Of a stretch of 64,000 nucleotides of DNA, positions 25,500-34,206 are shown piece after piece. The DNA is taken from contig NZ_BCUY01000014.1 of NCBI RefSeq assembly GCF_001591465.1, forward strand, positions 1 through 64,000, given 5' to 3'. Position numbers and translations under genes: made by a program. The notes under the pieces are model-generated. The model did no database searches, had not been told where the DNA came from, and saw only the letters and a list, made by a program, of their open reading frames with translations. Position 1 is the stretch's first letter; the number at the start of each line of letters is the position of its first letter. The stretch is from Cytobacillus firmus NBRC 15306 (GTDB lineage Bacteria > Bacillota > Bacilli > Bacillales > Cytobacillaceae).

Positions 25500-26935
25500 G
25501 CAGCCCCCCTCCTATCTTTCGGTATTTTCATCACTACTTTTGTACCTGCAGCACTGCTCTCAATGCTCATCACATCGTCACTGCCGTAAAAAAGGCGCAA
25601 ACGCCTGACTACATTGGTAAACCCGATGCCTGTTGAATTTCCATCTTTCTGAATGAACTGCCCTTGAAGAATCTGTTTAATTTTTAATTCCTCAATTCCT
25701 GGACCATCGTCTTCCACTTCTATAATTACACAGTCATTTCCGTCCTGAATGCGAAACCAGATTTTCCCGCCATCTTCCCTGGGCTCGACTGCATAATTAA
25801 CGGCATTCTCGATGATTGGCTGCAGCGTGAGACCCGGAATGTCCACATTCAGACACGTTTCATCTATAGACATTTTCAAATGCAGACGATCTGTAAATCT
25901 GGCTTTTTGAATATCCATGTACTGCTGCAGGACCATCACTTCTTCACCAAGTGTCACGGGCCTATCAAGCCTTTTTAAGTTATAGCGCAGCAGGCCGGCA
26001 ACACTTACAAGCAAGTCACTTGTTTCAAGAGAACCTTCCAGATAGGCTTTCTTGGAAAGGGTATTTAATGTGTTAAATAAAAAATGAGGGTTAATTTGGC
26101 TTTGCAGGTTCAAGAGCTGACTTTCCTTCAGCAGCAACTTGCTTTCCTGCAGCTCATGCTCCAGCTGTGCCTTATGCTGGATTTCTGAAATCAGATTATT
26201 GATATTAACCCGCATCCGGTCAAAAGTCTGCGCAAGGAAAGCAATTTCATCATTCGAATCAACCTTTATCGGCAAATGAAATCTTCCCCTTGATAAATCA
26301 TTGGCTGCCTTGGTCAGCTTCTGTACAGGCTTCGTGATGCTCAAGGAAAAGCCATAGGTCAAGAACATTAAAAGGCATGTGATCATCAGCATGAGCCAAA
26401 TCCCCAGTTTTTTAATTTCTTCGGATTGTTCAATGATCCCCCGGTAAAACCGTTCATATGTATTCAGTTCACTATCGACCAGTGTCAGCGTCATCTCAGA
26501 TATATACATGGAGATGCGCGTTGCTTCCGAAAATTCCTTGGCCGAGTCCTCTGTCTCCTTTTCTTTAAAGAAAAGAAGGGAGCGGTCCGTCGTCTCAACC
26601 AGGCTATCAATTAGATTCATATAATTTGTCAGTGCAAAATCATTTTCTGAATTTCGCAGATATGAAACTTCACTTCTCACCTTTATCATTTTTTCCTTGC
26701 TAGTGTTCAATTTGTCCAAATTCTCCGGAATGGGGGTGATAAAATAGTTATTCAAGTCTGCAATCATCTGCTGGCTTGTCCTTGTAACCTCATTCATCCG
26801 AAGGTACCGCTGAAGAATATCGTTATATTGATTCTGAGTTTTCTGATTATAATAAGTAAGTGTGATCCAAATGGCTGCCATGATCAAAAGAATTACAGTC
26901 GTAAGTGTCCAGATTTTCTTATGTATTTTGTTCAT
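25496..26935 (-). CDS. sensor histidine kinase (LytS/YesM type)
   Basis: A 479-residue membrane kinase: TM1 (about 8-30), an extracellular helical sensor, TM2 (about 178-199), HAMP, then the His-kinase box QSQINPHFLFNTLN with the phospho-accepting His. An ATPase domain follows (NAVNYAVEP N-box, DDGPGI, GIGFTNV). It overlaps the sugar-binding sensor gene upstream and the regulator gene downstream by 4 bp each. This coupling suggests the binding protein docks on the kinase's extracellular domain, as in XylFII-LytS systems. Confidence 0.93.
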   Translation of the reverse strand: MNKIHKKIWTLTTVILLIMAAIWITLTYYNQKTQNQYNDILQRYLRMNEVTRTSQQMIADLNNYFITPIPENLDKLNTSKEKMIKVRSEVSYLRNSENDFALTNYMNLIDSLVETTDRSLLFFKEKETEDSAKEFSEATRISMYISEMTLTLVDSELNTYERFYRGIIEQSEEIKKLGIWLMLMITCLLMFLTYGFSLSITKPVQKLTKAANDLSRGRFHLPIKVDSNDEIAFLAQTFDRMRVNINNLISEIQHKAQLEHELQESKLLLKESQLLNLQSQINPHFLFNTLNTLSKKAYLEGSLETSDLLVSVAGLLRYNLKRLDRPVTLGEEVMVLQQYMDIQKARFTDRLHLKMSIDETCLNVDIPGLTLQPIIENAVNYAVEPREDGGKIWFRIQDGNDCVIIEVEDDGPGIEELKIKQILQGQFIQKDGNSTGIGFTNVVRRLRLFYGSDDVMSIESSAAGTKVVMKIPKDRRGAA

Positions 26936-27909
26936 TTCTTTTCCAGCGCCTTTAATATCCTGATATCGGTCAGGTAGCCATCAGATTTCAGCGGCACTTC
27001 TTCATCCTTGAGCCATTTTAAAATCAGCTCTGCACTGAGGCTTCCCATTTTCTCAGGGGATTGTTCAATGATTCCATCAAGTTTTCCCTGAGTAAGCAAA
27101 GAAATTGAATCCGGACCATCGTCAAAAGAATAGATATAATAAGGTTCAACCAGTGATCGCCTGCCAATTTCATGAATCATCGCTCCGGCTATATTGGCCT
27201 TAATAGCTACAAAACTATCAGTATCCGGGTTTTGATTCAGCATGTTCTGAGTGGCAGCAATAATTTCCTCCCTAACATCAGTCGTTTCCGCATAGACTGT
27301 CTGGATATTTGGATAATCCTTCAGTACCTCATGGATCCCATCGAGGCGCTGCTGCTGATAATACTCTTTATGCTTGTCGCCCATAAGGATGACTTTTCCC
27401 TCATGACCCATATCGTCAAGAAGCTGTTCTGCAATTAACTGCCCGGCCAGATATTGATCAGAGCCGACGTACGTTTTTCTCAAACTTTCAGATTTGGGCA
27501 CGTCATTGGCCACTGTAATAATCGGAATTCCATAAAAAGCTGCTTTTATCTTTGCTAAATCTTTGAATTCCTTAGTGTCCAGACCCTGAACAATGATGCC
27601 GTCCACTTTTGATTGAATGGCTATCTCCAGCTTTTTTAAAAATTCCTCTTGATTCTTTCCATAGCTTCCCCAGACTTCCAGACTTGCCCCATTCTTCCGT
27701 GCTTGTTCCCGTGCAGCAATACCTGCCTTATCCCAAAAAGGGGTCTCTAATTCCTGTGTTATCAGAACCAGCCGGTATTTCACTTCCTGTCCATCTGATG
27801 CTGCCGGAAGATCCCGTTCGGATGTAAACGCTTTCTTATAAAGCGTGAATGTGAAATAACCAAGGACGATACATGTTAGACAAAATATTAAAATACCCGT
27901 TTTACGCAA
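26932..27909 (-). CDS. membrane-anchored sugar-binding sensor protein (RbsB-like)
   Basis: A 325-residue type-I periplasmic binding fold with one N-terminal TM (about 5-24) and no lipobox, so it stays anchored outside the membrane. The ligand pocket segments TPFWDKAGIAAREQA, VDGIIVQGLD and IYSFDDGPDS are typical of ribose/galactose-type binders. It is the first gene of the sensor operon and overlaps the kinase by 4 bp. The role inferred is to sense sugar and activate the kinase rather than to feed a transporter. Confidence 0.88.
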   Translation of the reverse strand: MRKTGILIFCLTCIVLGYFTFTLYKKAFTSERDLPAASDGQEVKYRLVLITQELETPFWDKAGIAAREQARKNGASLEVWGSYGKNQEEFLKKLEIAIQSKVDGIIVQGLDTKEFKDLAKIKAAFYGIPIITVANDVPKSESLRKTYVGSDQYLAGQLIAEQLLDDMGHEGKVILMGDKHKEYYQQQRLDGIHEVLKDYPNIQTVYAETTDVREEIIAATQNMLNQNPDTDSFVAIKANIAGAMIHEIGRRSLVEPYYIYSFDDGPDSISLLTQGKLDGIIEQSPEKMGSLSAELILKWLKDEEVPLKSDGYLTDIRILKALEKK

Positions 27910-28118
27910 GGCTGTATCTCCGTTTCTAAGTATGAATAGTTAAATAATTTTAATTCTATCACCTTTTTAAGGCTGATAGAAGAGTTAGAAAGTGAGAGGA
28001 TTGTTTGTTGTTAACAAGAGGATAATCAGCGCTTTATGGAATGCTGCCCATCTGCATCATAAGGGCACCCTTGCCGGATGCCCCATTTTCAAAACTATGA
28101 ATGCAGGAAACTGGTAAT

Positions 28119-29294
28119 CTAGCCTCTCTTCTTCCGAGTCATGACATCAAAGATCACAGCACCCGCCAATACGCCTCCACGGATCATATACTGGAGGGAA
28201 ACCCCTACTCCGAGCAGATTCATACCGCTGGATAAAGAGGCCATGACCACAGCACCAATAATAGCACCGGTGATTTTGCCCACGCCCCCTGCTGATGAAA
28301 CCCCGCCAACATAAGCAGCTGCAATGGCATCAAGTTCAAATAATGTCCCGGCAGTAGTAGTCGCTGACTGAAGCCGGGAGGTAAATAATATACCAGAAAG
28401 GGCTGCCAGCATCCCCATTGAACCGAAGACTATATACGTAATTTTATTTACATTGATTCCGCTCAGATGTGCCGCTTCCGGATTGCTTCCTACTGCATAT
28501 ATATGTCTTCCGAGCACGGTTTTCGTTGTCAGGAAATGATAGACGACAACCACTAAAAGCATGATGACAACTGTCCAGGAAAATCCGTTGTAGCCTGCGA
28601 GGATCCATGTAATATAGGAAATGATAGCTGAAACGAAAACTAATTTGACAATAAAAATCCCTTTAGACACTACCTCGAATTGATAGTTGATCTTTTTTGT
28701 CCGGGTGGAAATTTCACTGTATATATACAGCAATATCGCCAGTAATCCCAGAATCAGTGTAAGCAGGTGCAGTCCATTCACTTGCATAACGGAAGGAATA
28801 AATCCGTTCCCGATTGCGTTAAATCCGTCATCCTTGATGATAATGGTCCCTGTTTTCTCTGTTACCTGAAGAAGGGCTCCTCTGAAGATCAGCATTCCTG
28901 CAAGTGTAGCAACAAAGGATGGGATACCAAATTTTGCAACTAGAAGACCGTTGAACAGTCCGACAAAAATACCCAGCGCCAGAATAACCGGAATAGTGAT
29001 ATAAAAAGGCACTCCCATTCCCGTCAGGAGAATTGCAGCAATGGCCCCCAAAAAGCCGGCAACAAATCCGACTGAGAGGTCAATATGGCGAATCACGATA
29101 ACCAGCGTCATCCCCACTGCCAGGACAGCAATGTACCCCGTTGAATCAAGCATGTTGCTTATATTTCGTGAAGACATAAACAGCCCGTCAGTCATAATGG
29201 TGAAAGTGAGCATAATAACGAATAAGGCAATGTACATGCCGTAGTCACGGATATTATCTTTAAATAGCGTCTTCGCTTCGTTAATAAATTCCAT
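28119..29294 (-). CDS. mmsB: multiple monosaccharide ABC transporter permease
   Basis: A 391-residue inner-membrane permease with about ten TM helices of the XylH/GguB group (LDSTGYIAVLAVGMTLVIVIRHIDLSVG, then SNPEAAHLSGINV and FELDAIAAAYVGGVSSAGG). It forms the channel with the MmsA ATPase, 12 bp upstream. It is the last gene of chvE-mmsA-mmsB. Substrates of this family include xylose, glucose, galactose and arabinose; specificity is not readable here. Confidence 0.93.
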   Translation of the reverse strand: MEFINEAKTLFKDNIRDYGMYIALFVIMLTFTIMTDGLFMSSRNISNMLDSTGYIAVLAVGMTLVIVIRHIDLSVGFVAGFLGAIAAILLTGMGVPFYITIPVILALGIFVGLFNGLLVAKFGIPSFVATLAGMLIFRGALLQVTEKTGTIIIKDDGFNAIGNGFIPSVMQVNGLHLLTLILGLLAILLYIYSEISTRTKKINYQFEVVSKGIFIVKLVFVSAIISYITWILAGYNGFSWTVVIMLLVVVVYHFLTTKTVLGRHIYAVGSNPEAAHLSGINVNKITYIVFGSMGMLAALSGILFTSRLQSATTTAGTLFELDAIAAAYVGGVSSAGGVGKITGAIIGAVVMASLSSGMNLLGVGVSLQYMIRGGVLAGAVIFDVMTRKKRG

Positions 29295-29306
29295 TAGATT
29301 AACCTC

Positions 29307-30827
29307 CTATTGCGTAGCAAGCTGCATAATACTTTCCTGATTGGCTTCTTCAATCGACAGCTCACCTTTCATTTGGCCTTCCGCCATGACATAGACACGA
29401 TCGCTCATCCCAAGAACTTCACCCAGTTCCGAAGAAATCATAATGATGCTCATGCCTTCCTCAATCAATTGGTTCATAATCGTATAAATCTCGAACTTAG
29501 CTCCCACATCAATGCCACGCGTCGGCTCGTCCAGAATCAGCAATTTCGGCCCGACAAATAGCCATTTGCCCAGGGATACTTTCTGCTGGTTTCCTCCGCT
29601 TAAGTTGCCGACAACCTGTTCAAGTGATGAAGCTTTGATATACATGGACTTTTTATATTCCGCTGTTTCCTTCACTTCTTCGTTATCGTTAATCACTCCA
29701 TTTACTGCAACCCGTTTGAGATTTGCTGCAGAAATGTTGTTTTTAATGTCCTGTATTAAAAACAGGCCGTCCCCTTTTCTGTCTTCCGTCACATACGCAA
29801 TCCCTGACCTGATGGCGTCACTCGGATGCTTCAGCGTCTTTGGAACGCCATCCACCAGGAGCTCGCCTTGCAATTTATAAGATTTTGGATTTCCGAAAAT
29901 ACTCAGGGCAAGTTCTGTCCTGCCTGACCCCATCAAGCCAGCAATCCCGACAATTTCTCCTTTTTTAACATGAAAATTAACATCTTTTACAACCTGCCTG
30001 CCCAAATGCACAGCATACGCAGACCAGCTGCGAAGCTCAAGAACAGGATCGCCAAACGTCTTGTTCGGCCTCTTCGGATAAATATCTTCAATCTCCCTGC
30101 CAACCATGTTTTTGATAATGACATTTTCAGAGATTTCACCTTTTGCTGCGTCCAGGGTACAAATTGTTTGGCCATCACGTAGCACCGTAGCCTTATCTGC
30201 AATGGAAATGACTTCCTTCAGCTTATGGGAGATCATAATGCAGGTAATTCCCTGCTTTTTCAGCTCACCTAACAAATCCAGCAGATTTTCGCTGTCATCT
30301 TCATTCAATGCTGCAGTCGGTTCATCCAGGATAAGCAGTTTCACATCCTTGCTTAAAGCTTTGGCTATTTCGACCAACTGCTGTTTTCCAACGCTCAGGT
30401 CTTTAACGAGTATCTCAGGGTTCACATCGAGCTTAACCTTATCCAGCATTTTTTTAGCTTCAGCAATGGTCCGGTTCCAATCGACGATTCCCCCTTGCTT
30501 GATTTCATTGCCCGCAAAAATATTTTCATAGACTGTGAGATCAGGAAACAAGGCAAGCTCCTGGTAGATAATGACGATTCCTGCCTTTACACTGTCACTA
30601 ATTTTGTTGAATTGCTGCACACTGCCCTCAAATACAATATCACCCTCATATGTGCCATAAGGATATACGCCGCTGAGCACCTTCATCAGAGTGGATTTGC
30701 CCGCTCCATTTTCACCGATTAAGCAGTGTATCTCACCTTTCTCCACCTTGAAATTGACATTGCTGAGCGCTTTAACACCTGTAAACTCTTTGGAGATTCC
30801 GTGCATTTCCAAAATATTTCCGCTCAT
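29307..30827 (-). CDS. mmsA: multiple monosaccharide ABC transporter ATP-binding protein
   Basis: A 506-residue fused dimeric ATPase of the XylG/GguA type. The first domain has Walker A GENGAGKST, signature LSVGKQQ and Walker B LLILDEPTAAL. The second has a degenerate Walker A (GLMGSGRTE, no Lys, normal for this family), signature LSGGNQQK and LLILDEPTRGID. It powers sugar import with MmsB and ChvE. An 83-bp gap with a strong hairpin separates it from chvE. Confidence 0.94.
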   Translation of the reverse strand: MSGNILEMHGISKEFTGVKALSNVNFKVEKGEIHCLIGENGAGKSTLMKVLSGVYPYGTYEGDIVFEGSVQQFNKISDSVKAGIVIIYQELALFPDLTVYENIFAGNEIKQGGIVDWNRTIAEAKKMLDKVKLDVNPEILVKDLSVGKQQLVEIAKALSKDVKLLILDEPTAALNEDDSENLLDLLGELKKQGITCIMISHKLKEVISIADKATVLRDGQTICTLDAAKGEISENVIIKNMVGREIEDIYPKRPNKTFGDPVLELRSWSAYAVHLGRQVVKDVNFHVKKGEIVGIAGLMGSGRTELALSIFGNPKSYKLQGELLVDGVPKTLKHPSDAIRSGIAYVTEDRKGDGLFLIQDIKNNISAANLKRVAVNGVINDNEEVKETAEYKKSMYIKASSLEQVVGNLSGGNQQKVSLGKWLFVGPKLLILDEPTRGIDVGAKFEIYTIMNQLIEEGMSIIMISSELGEVLGMSDRVYVMAEGQMKGELSIEEANQESIMQLATQ

Positions 30828-30862
30828 TATGACTCCCCCTTAGCCAAACAGCTATTCAGAAG

Positions 30863-30898
30863 GAGAAATAGTGATAGACGCATCTATCACTACTTCTC
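30863..30898 (-). promoter_or_regulatory. intercistronic hairpin between chvE and mmsA
   Basis: A 16-bp stem (GAGAAATAGTGATAGA with TCTATCACTACTTCTC, one wobble) and a 4-base loop, not followed by a T run. It is likely an mRNA-stability or partial-attenuation element that raises binding-protein expression relative to the ATPase and permease. Confidence 0.6.
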
Positions 30899-30910
30899 GT
30901 CCTTTATTGA

Positions 30911-31987
30911 TTAAAGCCCTGTAAATTCATCTGCTTTATAGTATTCAGAATCGATCAGTTCATTTTTTACGTTATCTTTGTCGACAACGATTACATCTGT
31001 TTGCTTTGCTTTAACTTCAATCTTGCCGTTATCGTATGATCCAGTTGTCTCAGGGTCTTTGTCTTCAAGGATATCAATCGCCATGCCCATTGCATCTTTT
31101 ACGAGAGTACGAACATCCTTGAATACTGTCATGGATTGCTTTTCATCAATAACATATTGAATGGAAGCTTTCTCTGCATCCTGACCTGTCACAAGATAGC
31201 TGGATATTGCGCTGTCTGTTCCAAATACATCTGCAATGGAACGGGCAGTTCCGTCATTCGGAGCAAGAATAGCCACATTGCCCTTCAAATCGTCAGAGGC
31301 TGCTGTCAAATGCGTTTGCGCTTTGTTCTTTGCTTCGTTAGGATCCCAGTTCGTTGTTACCTGACCAATAATTTTGCTTAGCTGGTCACGGGACAGATCA
31401 GCTGTATCTTTCAAAGCTTCGGCTTCGCTTGAGTTAGCAATCTTGAATGTGCCATCTGAAATTTTAGGCTGAAGCACGCTCCATGCTCCCTGGAAGAATA
31501 AGAAGGCATTATTATCAGAAGCAGCGCCGGCATACAGGTACAGAGGCACGTCCTTGCCCTTTGCGTTGTCAACTAAATATTGTGCCTGTGCAGCTCCTAC
31601 TGCAAGGCTGTCAAATGTTACATAATAATCAATTGCATCTGTGTTTGTAATTAAACGATCATAGGAAATGACTTTTACGCCATCCTTCTTTGCGGCTTCA
31701 ACCGCCGCTGCAGCTGCATCACCATCTTGAGGACAGATGATCAGTACATCGATCCCTTTGTTCAGCAAAGTCTCTACATTTTCTTTTTCCTTAGCCGAAG
31801 ATCCCTGGCTAAATAAAATTTCAGTTGTGTATTCCGTTCCTTTTAACGCATCTTTAAATCTTTGCTCATCCTGAACCCACCTAGGCTCATCTTTCGTTGG
31901 CAAAACAATCCCGACACTTACTTCACTGCTTCCGCCGCCGGTTCCCTGGCTGCACCCTGCTGCAATAAATGCAAATATCAACAGCAT
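30911..31987 (-). CDS. chvE: multiple monosaccharide-binding lipoprotein (ChvE-like)
   Basis: A 358-residue sugar-binding protein (GIVLPTKDEPRWVQDEQRF, IICPQDGDAAAAAVEAA, VISYDRLITNTDAIDYYVTFD) with lipobox IAAGC. It is the first gene of the chvE-mmsA-mmsB importer. The start is odd. The only in-frame start is the ATG at 31987, giving a signal peptide with no basic residues. The AGGGGG site lies about 30 bases further upstream, next to codons that would encode a normal KRKWKVVSL n-region but contain no start codon. A base change or 1-nt error at the true start is likely. Confidence 0.88.
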   Translation of the reverse strand: MLLIFAFIAAGCSQGTGGGSSEVSVGIVLPTKDEPRWVQDEQRFKDALKGTEYTTEILFSQGSSAKEKENVETLLNKGIDVLIICPQDGDAAAAAVEAAKKDGVKVISYDRLITNTDAIDYYVTFDSLAVGAAQAQYLVDNAKGKDVPLYLYAGAASDNNAFLFFQGAWSVLQPKISDGTFKIANSSEAEALKDTADLSRDQLSKIIGQVTTNWDPNEAKNKAQTHLTAASDDLKGNVAILAPNDGTARSIADVFGTDSAISSYLVTGQDAEKASIQYVIDEKQSMTVFKDVRTLVKDAMGMAIDILEDKDPETTGSYDNGKIEVKAKQTDVIVVDKDNVKNELIDSEYYKADEFTGL

Positions 31988-32055
31988 AAGAGAAACGACT
32001 TTCCACTTTCTTTTCCCCCTTTATAATGGATAAGAATTACCTGTCTACAGGAAAA

Positions 32056-32092
32056 ATTATAACTTTATTCCCAGTTCATGAAAGCGTTATCA
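32056..32092 (-). promoter_or_regulatory. promoter and CcpA cre site of the mms operon
   Basis: TGAAAGCGTTATCA (32079-32092) fits the cre consensus TGWAANCGNTNWCA at every position. It overlaps the -35 region of a minus-strand promoter whose -10 TATAAT lies at 32056-32061. Carbon catabolite repression of the sugar importer is expected. Confidence 0.75.
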
Positions 32093-32198
32093 CTAGCACT
32101 CTTTTAATATCACCTGTAATTTTTTATACTTTAATCGAATGTTGCAGCAGTTTTATTTTCCCAATTAAAAATAGACAGCCCGCAAAAGCTGTCCATAA

Positions 32199-32231
32199 GA
32201 AAATGCGTTAATCCTAAGATCAACGCATTTC
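32199..32231 (-). terminator. terminator of TerC-family gene
   Basis: AAATGCGTT pairs with AACGCATTT around a 12-14 base loop, followed by TTTTCTTAT on the minus strand. Confidence 0.75.
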
Positions 32232-32234
32232 TCT

Positions 32235-33008
32235 TTATAAAGCTTCACCCTCAGTTTGCTTTTTACCCGGAGCAAACCACCCTAGCAGTGCAATGGCCAC
32301 CAATACGCCATAGAAGACGATAGTCCAGCCTGTACTATGAGGAAAATGATGATCAAGGACACCGATATCCTCATGGGCCAGTGTGATAACAGCAAGCTTG
32401 ACACCAACCCAGGCGACAATCGCATAAGCCGTTGTTTCCAATGCGGGCCTTTTGCCAAGCAGCTTTACAAACCAGGTTGCCGCGAACTTAATCAGGATCA
32501 GTCCGGCAATCCCGCCAAGCACCACTACAATAAACTGGCCGCCATCCATGCCGCCGAAATCGTCAAGCGGTGAATCCGGCAAACCAAGTGCCAGTGCAAC
32601 TGCAGCAAGAATCGAATCGATGGCGAAGGCAAGATCAGCTAATGCAATCTTTCCTACTGTAGGCCAAAATCCTTTCCCGGCCGCTTCTTCCTTCACATCT
32701 TCACGAATATTTTCGTTTTCTTTCCCGAACTTGGCCTTAATCACATGTTTTAAGCCAAGGTACAATAAGTAGGCAGCTCCGATCGCCTGGATCTGCCAGA
32801 CGTTTGCAATAAATGATATGGCAAATAGCGCACCAAACCGGAAAACAAAAGCCATAATGATTCCGTAATTTATCGCTCTTTTCTTCTGATCTTCTGGTAA
32901 ATGCTTCGCTATGACAGCTAAGACAAGAGCATTGTCAGCCGACAGCAATCCTTCCAGTCCAATTAATATCAATAATGCCCAGGCATACTCGAGCCAAATA
33001 GACTCCAT
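32235..33008 (-). CDS. TerC family integral membrane protein (Mn2+ exporter-like)
   Basis: A 257-residue protein with seven or eight TM helices and the TerC metal motifs LEGLLSADNALVLAVI and ADLAFAIDSILAAVALA (paired DN/DS acidic residues in membrane helices). Bacillus homologues of the YceF/YkoY group export manganese and metallate co-translocated enzymes. The Mn catalase gene 134 bp upstream on the same strand fits a manganese theme. The start is ATG 33008 after AAAGGAG. Confidence 0.9.
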   Translation of the reverse strand: MESIWLEYAWALLILIGLEGLLSADNALVLAVIAKHLPEDQKKRAINYGIIMAFVFRFGALFAISFIANVWQIQAIGAAYLLYLGLKHVIKAKFGKENENIREDVKEEAAGKGFWPTVGKIALADLAFAIDSILAAVALALGLPDSPLDDFGGMDGGQFIVVVLGGIAGLILIKFAATWFVKLLGKRPALETTAYAIVAWVGVKLAVITLAHEDIGVLDHHFPHSTGWTIVFYGVLVAIALLGWFAPGKKQTEGEAL

Positions 33009-33142
33009 CCACGACACTCCTTTCAGGAACAAACAAGTTCTTCATTGATTAGATAAGTATAGATTCCCCAAAAATGCTAAAGGAAACCTTAAAAATGTAT
33101 AAAATAAAATGGCTCCTATATTCAGGACGCCATTCGAAAAAA

Positions 33143-34000
33143 CTAATTATTCAAATCAAAAAGCCCAGGTGCATGTTCATTCGGCATGTCAGGCATTTCT
33201 GGGACAGGATAGCCTTTTGGCGGTTCTACAACGGCAAGGTCTCCGCCATTTCTGCTAGGAGTGGTTCCTTGAAAAATCTCACCAATCCGGGTCTCATCAA
33301 GCCTGAAATTAAACTGGGCTTTATGGAAGCCCATTTCAACGTACTTACGGCATTCAGGGTATTTATTTAAATCATAATTAGGAATCGGGAATAGTTTGCC
33401 CCAATCAACACCCAGCGTTTCCAGTGCTTTGGCGAAGGCATTTTGATGGGCATTATCCCGCACTATTAGGAAGGCAATCGTTTCCCTCAGCGTCTTATTG
33501 CTGCTCATTTTGTAAATCCTTGATTTTTGAAGAACTCCAGTGGATTCAAGAACCACATTATTCAGAAGGTTCGCCACCAGGTTGCCATGGTCATATACCC
33601 AGGAGCCATTCCACGGGTTTCCGCCAGCATCGACTGGAAGAGATGCCTTTGCCCCAATAATAAAATGATGCGGATTCGCTCCACCCTGGATGACATCATC
33701 CAAAGGGGCCCCATCTGCTGCCTGGTTGCCGGGCATATCCCCTCCCGCTTCATTCAGAAGCTGATTAATCGTGGATTGGACAAGCTCCACATGGCTCAGC
33801 TCTTCCAAAAATACGCCTCTTATCAGATCGCGGTATTGCTTCGCCTTGCCTCTGAAATTCGCACTCTGGAATGAGAACTGCATCATTGTCCGCATTTCGC
33901 CAAACTGTCCGCCCAACGCCTCCTGCAGCACTCTCGCCGCATGCGGATCCGGCTTATCAGGTACAATCATATTGATTAAATCTTCTTTATAAAAGTACAT
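33143..34000 (-). CDS. manganese catalase family protein
   Basis: A 285-residue di-manganese catalase (ferritin-like four-helix bundle) that dismutates hydrogen peroxide. Metal-ligand segments are visible: EALGGQFGEMRTMMQFSFQ, FLEELSHVELV (Glu-x-x-His) and VRDNAHQNAF (His). Bacillus homologues (YdbD, CotJC) include spore-coat forms. An inverted repeat sits in its upstream region at 34025. AGGAG is about 12 bases from the ATG. Confidence 0.9.
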   Translation of the reverse strand: MYFYKEDLINMIVPDKPDPHAARVLQEALGGQFGEMRTMMQFSFQSANFRGKAKQYRDLIRGVFLEELSHVELVQSTINQLLNEAGGDMPGNQAADGAPLDDVIQGGANPHHFIIGAKASLPVDAGGNPWNGSWVYDHGNLVANLLNNVVLESTGVLQKSRIYKMSSNKTLRETIAFLIVRDNAHQNAFAKALETLGVDWGKLFPIPNYDLNKYPECRKYVEMGFHKAQFNFRLDETRIGEIFQGTTPSRNGGDLAVVEPPKGYPVPEMPDMPNEHAPGLFDLNN

Positions 34001-34024
34001 AGATCATCAATCTCCTTTTACTAA

Positions 34025-34043
34025 GCATTCTTAATTAGAATGC
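34025..34043. promoter_or_regulatory. inverted repeat upstream of Mn catalase
   Basis: GCATTCT-TAATT-AGAATGC, perfect 7-bp arms, 25 bp ahead of the catalase start. Inside it, ATTCTTA-A-TTAGAAT has the 7-1-7 spacing of Fur/PerR-family boxes, with one mismatch. Regulation by a PerR-type protein is plausible but unproven. Confidence 0.4.
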
Positions 34044-34206
34044 CTGACCGGCGGCCCATTATTCATCCCGGATTGATGTCCCAGCACTCATTTTTTGGAG
34101 AAGCAGGACCTTGCATTAATAAAAATAAAGTCCCGAGGAAGAATCGCCGAGTAGTCGGATTTATAGTCGCTATGACCACATATTCTTGCCTGCTCTCATT
34201 CATTCA

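Noticed and set aside
33075-33100. AAGGTTTCCTT sequence upstream of the TerC-family gene as a possible MntR or yybP-ykoY control site
   Set aside because: Arms are only 4 bp and the riboswitch consensus is absent; too weak to annotate.
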